From Dactylonectria macrodidyma (lineage: Eukaryota > Ascomycota > Sordariomycetes > Hypocreales > Nectriaceae): a DNA stretch of 12,277 nucleotides. Position numbers and translations under genes: made by a program. The DNA lies in the NCBI GenBank assembly GCA_020744425.1, contig JAGMUV010000075.1, positions 1-12,277 on the forward strand, written 5' to 3'. Shown here piece after piece: positions 7,172-12,277 of this stretch. Positions within the stretch are counted from its first letter, which is position 1, and the number at the start of each line of letters is the position of its first letter. The notes under the pieces were generated by a model, which was not told the origin of the DNA, searched no databases, and was given only the letters and a program-made list of their open reading frames with translations.

Positions 7172-8832
7172 ATATTATAGTTAAATACTAAAGTAAAAAC
7201 CCTTCTTACTCTTCAAGCTTTTTAAAATAACCTAAAATTAAGTATTTAAAGCGCTACTAGTACTTATAATATTAAATAGCAAAGGCTTTATTACTAATAG
7301 AATAGTATTTAATCTTAATATAATTAGATTCTAAAATCGCATTATTTATTTAATCTAGAGGAATAGATTATTATTTAGTTTATTTTTAATCTAGATTTAT
7401 AAGGATTTTCTTTATAATTATATAATAGTAGAGAAATAACTAATTAACTACTTACTAACTATAATATATTACTTATTAATAAGTACTAGGCTTCTAACTT
7501 TATTAAATAATATTAAGAGCTTAAAATATTTTTTTTTATAAATATAATTATTAAAGAGCTAAATATAAAGATCTAATTATTATTTATAATAAGTTTAGGT
7601 TTATAAAGAATATAATTATAAAATATAGTATTAATCTAATTAATATTTATAATTTTAATAAGACTAGCTTTATAATAAATATAATTATAAGTAGAATAGT
7701 TATTATAAATATAAATAAGTATAAAAATTTAAAATTAGTTTAGTTTAGAAACTAAGAATAGGTTATAATTATTTAAATAATTAATATAAAAGGTTAAGTA
7801 ATCTAGCTATTTATTATAGTTATAGGCTAATATTATCTTACTAATTAATACTAAGAAAGTAACTTCTTAAGTAATTAAGCTATTATAATAAATTAAAATA
7901 ATTAGACTAATAATAAAATAGGTCTTAAGTAACTTAAGTATTTTAATTAGTATATAAAGAATTAATTAACTAATTACTATTATTTTTTAATTCTTAATAA
8001 GTATAAAAATTATTACTTTATTAACTTTAAGAAATATTATAAAGAGAATAATATTATTATATTTTATATATTACTTTATTTATCTTATTTACTTTAGCTT
8101 TTTAATATTAAATACTCTAAGCTATTTAAAAAAGCTTATAATTAAGAAAATAAATAATTAATTAAATATTCTATAATTTATATTTTAAAGACTAAGTTCT
8201 TCTTAGCTTTTTATACTACTTATTAAACTATTATAATAATAAATAATATTAAAAGGGGTTTTTAAAGAACTAGACTTACTCTTTTAGACTTAAGAAATAT
8301 TATATTAAAACTTAATATATAATTATAAACTCTAATATTAGCTAAAGAGGATATTAGCCTTTCTAACCCTTAGGTCTTAAAGACCCTAAAGATTATACTT
8401 AAAGCTAGCTTATAATTTAAATACTTTAAAAGATAAGTTAAAAAGTATTAAAGTAACTCTTTAGTATCTATTATTAAAATACTTAAGTTATTTTTTAAAA
8501 GAATAAAAGTAATAATATATTAAATAGTATTATTAAAGTCTAAGAATTAGATCCTTTAATAAGTAAATAAGACCCTTAGTAAGTAATATAAAGTAAAAAG
8601 AACTTACTTATAAAATAGAGAGAAGATAATTATAGAAAAGAGAAGAGAAGTAATTAATTAAATAGATATTAATATATAAATATATATTAAATTATTAAAA
8701 AGTAATAGCTAAAGAAGGTTAGTATAACTAAAGGAAAGGTACTATAGAACTTATAAAAAGACTAATTATAATATAAGGACTTATTAAGTTATTATTAAGA
8801 TATTTAAAGAAGAGTATAGTAATTAGTTTTAA
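7172..8832 (+). pseudogene. Fot1/pogo-type DDE transposase, RIP-inactivated
   Basis: The N-terminal part, in one frame from about 7172 (ATA, perhaps a former ATG), resembles the helix-turn-helix DNA-binding region of this family: LQAF.NNLKLSI, STYNIK, LEE.IIIQFIFNLDL, ASNFIK, ELK. A one-base shift at the T9 run (7529-7537) leads to the catalytic part. There YNFDET reads YNFNKT (Asp codon AAT, 7657-7659), LILDGH reads LILNKY (AAT, 7996-7998) and QPLDV reads stop-LFNI (AAT, 8104-8106). All three lie in one frame, with 35 residues between the second and third, the DD35D signature of Fot1. About 553 codons end at 8832, close to the 542 residues known for Fot1. Stops stand mainly at former Gln and Trp codons. 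It would cut and paste the element at TA sites, but is dead. Confidence 0.93.
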
Positions 8833-8884
8833 TTAATTAAATACTATATTATATTTTTATTTAAGTTTTTATATTAAAGGTTAG

Positions 8885-8920
8885 GAAAAGTGCGCTATAT
8901 ACTTAGATATACTATATGCT
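8885..8920 (-). repeat. Right terminal inverted repeat of the Fot1-like element
   Basis: The reverse complement reads AGCATATAGTATATCTAAGT and continues to AGCGCACTTTTCC. It matches the left repeat at 23 of the first 30 positions; most differences are transitions, and there is one extra C near the inner end. Confidence 0.9.
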
Positions 8921-8957
8921 TATTATCTATATTATATATATATATAAAGTATTATTA

Positions 8958-9447
8958 AAACTATTATTTAAACTTTTATTTTTATATTATTATATTCTTT
9001 ATTATTATATTCTTATATAATTATATATATATATTCTTTAAGTTATTATAAAATAAAAGACTTAAATAATTAATTAATTTAATTATAAATAAATCCTTAT
9101 TTTTTTAATTATTAAAAACTTATTAATAAAATCTCTTTTTATTATATTTTTTTATTTTAATACTTTTATATATTAATAATAATTATATAATTTATAATTT
9201 ATATTTTTTATTTTTTATTTATATTAATTAATAATTTAAAAAATAATTTAATTATTAATTTTATTATTAATTATTTTAAAAAGTATCATTTATTTTTTAT
9301 TTAAATTTAAAATTATTAAAATAATTTATTTATTATTAAAAAGTGATTAAATTTTAATAATTTTTTTTAAATTATATTTTATTATAATTTTTAATTTATA
9401 AAAAGTTTTTATATTTTTATTAAATTTAATATTTAAATTATGTATAA
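8958..9447 (-). repeat. Repeat E copy 7, lacking its head block
   Basis: It aligns in direct orientation with 4885-5475 of copy 1, including the ATTAATAATAATTATAT and TAATTTAAAAA blocks and the region of the TLNKLK-like motif, but is more strongly AT-converted and slightly shorter. Its head block is missing: at about 9447 it is joined to the 3' end of copy 3. With copy 2 it forms a tail-to-tail inverted pair around the Fot1-like element. Confidence 0.78.
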
Positions 9448-10545
9448 AAAGAATATTACTATTAAAATCACTATTTAGACTTTTATTTTTATATTATTAT
9501 ATTTCTATATTATATATTTATATTACTTAAATTATCTTAAGATAAAAGACTTAATTAATTAGTTAACCTAATTATAAATAGACTCTTATCTTTTCTCTCT
9601 TATAAAACCTTCCTTTATTAAATCCTTTAATTTAATAAAACTCCCTTACTTTTTAATATATTATTCCTTTAGCTATATATTACTTAATATAATATTAACT
9701 TATAATTATATAATTTATATATTATAGCTTTTTAAATTATTAAAGAAAGTATTATTAATAATTATTATTTCTTTTTATTTCTCTTTTTAAGCTAATTCTT
9801 CTAATAAGACTTACTCTATTTTAATTTATTAAATTATATCTTTATTTAATAAAGCTTATAAAAATAAGTTCTTTTAAAGAATATAATAATTAAAGATTAT
9901 TAATTAAATAAACTTCTTATAATTAGATTAATTAAACTTAGTGTTTATTATATATTCTAAATTAAATAAATAAAATACTCTTTATAGCTTAAGAAGTAGG
10001 CTTTAATTTTCTTTAATTCTTTTAATTAGTATATATATAAGATAATTCTTATATACTAATATTAGTAAGGGTCTATTAAGTTATTATATAATATACTATA
10101 TATATATTATATTATTTATTTAGTTAAAGGGGGTTATTATAAGTTAGTTATATTATAAGCAGTTAAATTATAATATAATAAGAATTATAAAATATTGAAT
10201 TATAATATAATTAGAATTATAATAAGGTGACTTGGAATGCGATGTATGTAGAGCCCTTATGGGGCTTTTATTATATAACGATTTTACCTTCTGATATCTA
10301 GCTTTTCTATCTAGCTTTTATATCTAGCTTTCTAGCTGCTTAATGCATTTCGAAGGGTTAATTAGGATAGTAAGGCTTGCACTTTAATATAGTAAAAACT
10401 TTAGTTATTTTAAATTACTATTGCTTTAGGCTTAGGTTTTAAGCCTTTATTCTATTATTTACTATTAGTTATTTTTATTTTTTTATACTATTTAACTTCT
10501 AGCCCTTTTCTAAGTATGCACTACTAAGGACTATAACTTTAATAA
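9448..10545 (-). repeat. Repeat E copy 3 (variant internal part)
   Basis: The head block is at 10227-10545, with a linking AT-rich stretch to 10150 and an internal part down to about 9448. It is the inverted counterpart of 5838-7055: shared blocks include TAAAGATATAATTTAATAAATT, AAGTCTTATTA and TAGCTAAAGGAATAATATATTA, in the matching orientation. Copies 2 and 3 share the same variant middle. The outer end reads AAGTATGCACTACTAAGGACTATAAC, a good view of the head block terminus. The internal frame is degraded and unassigned; one frame contains VSLIRRISLK and, later, KDKSLFIIRL. Confidence 0.84.
10227..10545 (-). repeat. Head block of repeat E copy 3
   Basis: One of the better preserved head blocks. 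From the inner end it contains GAATGCGATG, the stem-forming AGCCCTTATGGGGCT, three ATCTAGCTTTT units, TTAATGCATTTCGAAGGG, and the self-complementary TAGGCTTAGGTTTTAAGCCT, ending in GGACTATAAC. No reading frame is evident, so it behaves like a non-coding terminal or leader region. Confidence 0.85.
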
Positions 10546-10664
10546 AAAGAATATAATAATTTTTAAATTTTTAAATTATTAAAAATATAAAATATAATAT
10601 ATTAAATATTTATTATAATATTTATTATAAATTAATTAAAATTTAAAAAGTTAGTTTTAAATAA
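10546..10664. other. AT-rich spacer between two repeat E copies
   Basis: Almost only A and T. No match to other parts of the window could be supported and no coding signal is visible. Confidence 0.45.
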
Positions 10665-11036
10665 ATAAAATTATAAAGAATTAAATTATAATATAAATAT
10701 AAATTAAAATTATAACAAAATATTTTAAAATATAAGAAATCTTTATAAGGCTTTTATATTATAATAATTTTACTTTTTAATATTTAGCTTTTTTATTTAG
10801 TTTTTTTATTTATTTCTTTTAATTATTTTATATATTTTAAAAAGTTAAATAAAATAATAAGCTTTATAATTTAATATAATAAAAACTGTCGTTATTTTAA
10901 ATTATTATTACTTTAAGCTTAAGTTTTAAGCTTTTATATTATTATTTATTATTAAGTATATTTTTTTTTCTTTTAAATGATTTAATTTTTAGTCTTTCTT
11001 TAAGTATGCATTATTAAAAATTAGAATTTTAAAATA
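10665..11036 (-). repeat. Repeat E copy 5: head block only, strongly RIP-mutated
   Basis: It aligns in direct orientation with 10185-10545: AAATTATAATATAA at the inner end, TAATATTTAGCTTTTTTATTTAG, TAATAATAAGCTTTATAATTTAATATA, TTAAGCTTAAGTTTTAAGC and the outer TTTAAGTATGCATTATTAAAAATTAGAA. Internal sequence is missing, so this is an isolated head. It is far more AT-converted than the neighbouring copies at 10227 and 11163. Confidence 0.82.
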
Positions 11037-11162
11037 TATATATAAAAAGAATTATAATATATAAGTATATTTTCTAATAATTAAATACTATTTTATTATA
11101 TAATACTATTATTATTATAAAGTATTATATACTTTTATAAGAATTAATACTTTAATTAATAT
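11037..11162. other. AT-rich spacer before repeat E copy 4
   Basis: It contains short foldback words (AAAGTATTATATACTTTTA around 11119-11138) and nothing that can be assigned to a gene or to the other repeats. Confidence 0.45.
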
Positions 11163-11763
11163 TAAAGTTATAGTCCTTAGTAGCGCACACTTAAAGAAAG
11201 GCTAGATATTAAATAGTTAAAAAAAAATACAACTAATAATAAATAATAGTATAAAGGCCTAAAACCTAAGCCTAAGGTAATAGTAACTCAGAATAACTAG
11301 AGTTTTTATTATATCAGGGTGCAAGCCTTACTATCCTATTCAACCCTTTAAGATGCGTCACTAGAAAAGCTAGACAGAAAAGCTAGATGTCGGAAGGCAA
11401 AATCGTCATACGATAAAAGCCCCGTGAGGGTTCGTCGCATTCCAAGTTACCTCGTCGCAATCCTAAGTCACAATTCAATTGCCTCTTTACAATTCTAGTC
11501 ACATCGCAATTCAACTCATCAGAGACCAAAACGAATACTACAATAAACGTCTAGCGCAACACACTCCACGCTCCTAGTAACTCGGGTTTTAGCAGCCGCT
11601 ATGCTCTTTCTATATATGACCTAGATACTGAGCTTAGTAAGGATATAGAAACCCTTAATAAGCTGAAGGCTATAGTAGCAGATTGTAGTCTTAAAGAAAC
11701 CAGAACTATTAAGACCTGGCGACTCTCTAATAGTAAGCGAGTCACTTTAGCGATCTTTACTTT
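11163..11763 (+). repeat. Repeat E copy 4, the least mutated copy
   Basis: The head block begins GTTATAGTCCTTAGTAGCGC and runs to about 11520; the internal part follows to 11763. It aligns inverted with copy 1 (5840 down to about 5310). From about 11335 onwards it keeps normal levels of CpA, TpG and CpG (for example AAGCCCCGTGAGGGTTCGTC), in sharp contrast with the other copies. Homology with copy 1 stops at GATCTTTA (11763), after which the sequence is AT-rich and different, so this copy is truncated or joined to other DNA. Confidence 0.85.
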
Positions 11764-11833
11764 AATTAATATATTTAATAAGCCTTTAAATAAAGAAAGA
11801 GAAAAAAAGAAAAAAAGAAAAGTTAGAAAGTGA
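11543..11833 (+). pseudogene. Unassigned reading frame of repeat E copy 4
   Basis: From 11555 to 11830, 92 codons are free of stops and end at TGA (11831-11833), which is exceptional in this window. Just upstream, one in-frame TAG (11552-11554, perhaps a former CAG) separates it from more open sequence reaching back to about 11420. There is no ATG in frame; ATA at 11543-11545 could be a mutated start. Recognisable words are SRYALSIYDLDTELSKDIE, TLNKLKAIV and SLKETRTIKTW. Copy 1 on the other strand has the same frame with mainly RIP-type changes, which supports real coding history for codons up to 11763. The last 23 codons are a Lys/Arg-rich tail outside the shared repeat and may be chance. 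No known domain is evident to me. Confidence 0.5.
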
Positions 11834-12042
11834 TTTAAATTCTATAATTCGCTATTAATATAATATATAAGTTATATTATTTATATTTTAAAGCTATTTA
11901 CTTTATAATTTAATAAGAGAATATTAGACTTTTAAAGCCTTATTTTATAATTATTAATAATAGTCTTAGTTTAATATTTAACTTTAGATTTTAATAAAAA
12001 AAAACCCTTTTTAAGTTACTTTTAATATTCTATATTTTATTA
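11834..12042. other. AT-rich stretch between repeat E copies 4 and 6
   Basis: No gene is visible. A run of A followed by ACCCTTTTTAAG (about 11996-12014) resembles a short LTR stretch at 4225-4240, but the match is too short to assign. Confidence 0.45.
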
Positions 12043-12277
12043 AAGTTATAATTCTTAATAATAAATATTTAAAAAGAAACTAAAGATTAAATAATTAAAA
12101 GAAAATATAATTAATAATAAATAATAATATAAAGGCTTAAAACTTAAGCTTAAAATAATTAGAATTTATATTATATTAAAGTATAAGATTTATTATTTAA
12201 TTTAACTTTTAAAATATATTAAATAATTAAAAAAACTAAATTAAAATACTAAATAAAAAATTAATATTAAAAATAGA
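12043..12277 (+). repeat. Repeat E copy 6: head block, cut by the window end
   Basis: It begins AAAGTTATAATTCTTAATAATA and follows 11163-11390 block by block (AATTAATAATAAATAATAATATAAAGGCTTAAAAC, TATATTAAAGTATAAG, TTTAACTTTTAAAATATATT). It is strongly AT-converted, with no CpG. It lies in the same orientation as copy 4, so another internal part would be expected to the right of this window. Confidence 0.8.

Larger units (their letters stand above)
7086..8920 (+). mobile_element. Fot1/pogo-like DNA transposon, complete but inactive (1835 bp)
   Basis: Terminal inverted repeats of about 36 bp lie at 7086-7121 and 8885-8920, each starting AGCA and containing AAGTAT and AGCGCA. Both ends are flanked by TA (7084-7085 and 8921-8922), the target duplication of Tc1/mariner elements. 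One degraded transposase frame fills the interior. Length, TA duplication and DD35D spacing all fit fungal Fot1 elements. It sits in the AT-rich centre between the 3' ends of repeat E copies 2 and 7, so it is younger than that arrangement. The interior from 7342 to 8890 has no CpA, TpG or CpG at all. Confidence 0.93.

Noticed and set aside
10431..10452. CTTTAGGCTTAGGTTTTAAGCC as a Rho-independent terminator-like hairpin
   Set aside because: It recurs in every head block as part of the repeat, and this kind of terminator is not used in a eukaryotic nuclear genome.
11370..11445. tRNA promoter-like boxes in the head block (AGCTAGATGTCGG as A box, GGTTCGTCGC as B box), suggesting a tRNA-derived SINE
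   Set aside because: The B-box match lacks the conserved A, the A-box match is poor, there is no tRNA fold, and the boxes lie inside the head block rather than at an element's 5' end.
11996..12014. ACCCTTTTTAAG plus TTACT shared with the LTR at 4225-4245, a possible third LTR fragment
   Set aside because: Only about 17 bases agree and the flanks do not align; in such AT-rich DNA this can be chance.
1..12277. Mitochondrial or plastid DNA, or an AT-rich bacterial or protist genome, as the source of the low GC
   Set aside because: The selective loss of CpA/TpG/CpG with CpT and CpC kept, together with Asp-to-Asn and Gln/Trp-to-stop changes in fungal-type transposons, points to RIP in a fungal nuclear genome; no organellar genes are present.

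Overview
This window looks like an AT-rich, gene-poor block from a filamentous ascomycete genome (Pezizomycotina) that has been heavily altered by repeat-induced point mutation (RIP, C-to-T mainly at CpA). CpA, TpG and CpG are almost absent while CpT, CpC and GpC survive. The recognisable protein relics differ from their families mainly by G-to-A and C-to-T changes: Asp codons have become Asn, and Gln, Trp and Arg codons have become stops. The transposable elements are typical fungal ones (chromodomain-bearing Ty3/Gypsy, Fot1/pogo). I see no intact host gene, tRNA, rRNA or CRISPR. Species cannot be told from this sequence.

Layout. (1) 1-2310, minus strand: RIP-killed Gypsy pol in the order reverse transcriptase, RNase H, integrase core, running off the left edge. 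(2) 2316-4282, plus strand: the 3' end of a Gypsy element, comprising integrase GPY/F domain, chromodomain, a long Gln-rich tail, a polypurine tract and a 3' LTR. A 418-bp miniature inverted-repeat element (3188-3605) with a TA target duplication interrupts the tail; removing it and one TA restores the reading frame. (3) 4285-4718: small nested fragments and an inverted piece of the same LTR. (4) 4878-7055 and 8958-12277: at least six copies or fragments of a repeat I call 'repeat E', plus two smaller pieces at 4285-4505. It has a roughly 300-420 bp head block and an internal part with a degraded reading frame I cannot assign to a family. Copies lie head-to-head (4878-5840 minus / 5838-7055 plus), tail-to-tail (5838-7055 / 8958-9447 minus), and again minus, minus, plus, plus on the right (9448-10545, 10665-11036, 11163-11763, 12043-end). 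(5) 7086-8920, plus strand: a complete but dead 1835-bp Fot1-like DNA transposon inserted at TA in the middle of the tail-to-tail E pair. All three catalytic Asp codons have become Asn.

The least mutated DNA is about 11335-11763 (head block and N-terminal part of the right-hand E copy) and the ends of the miniature element. These give the best view of what the elements looked like before RIP. Gene prediction here would yield only fragments; the content is a nested graveyard of transposons. The points most worth following up are the unassigned repeat E, its inverted architecture, and the nearly intact miniature element.
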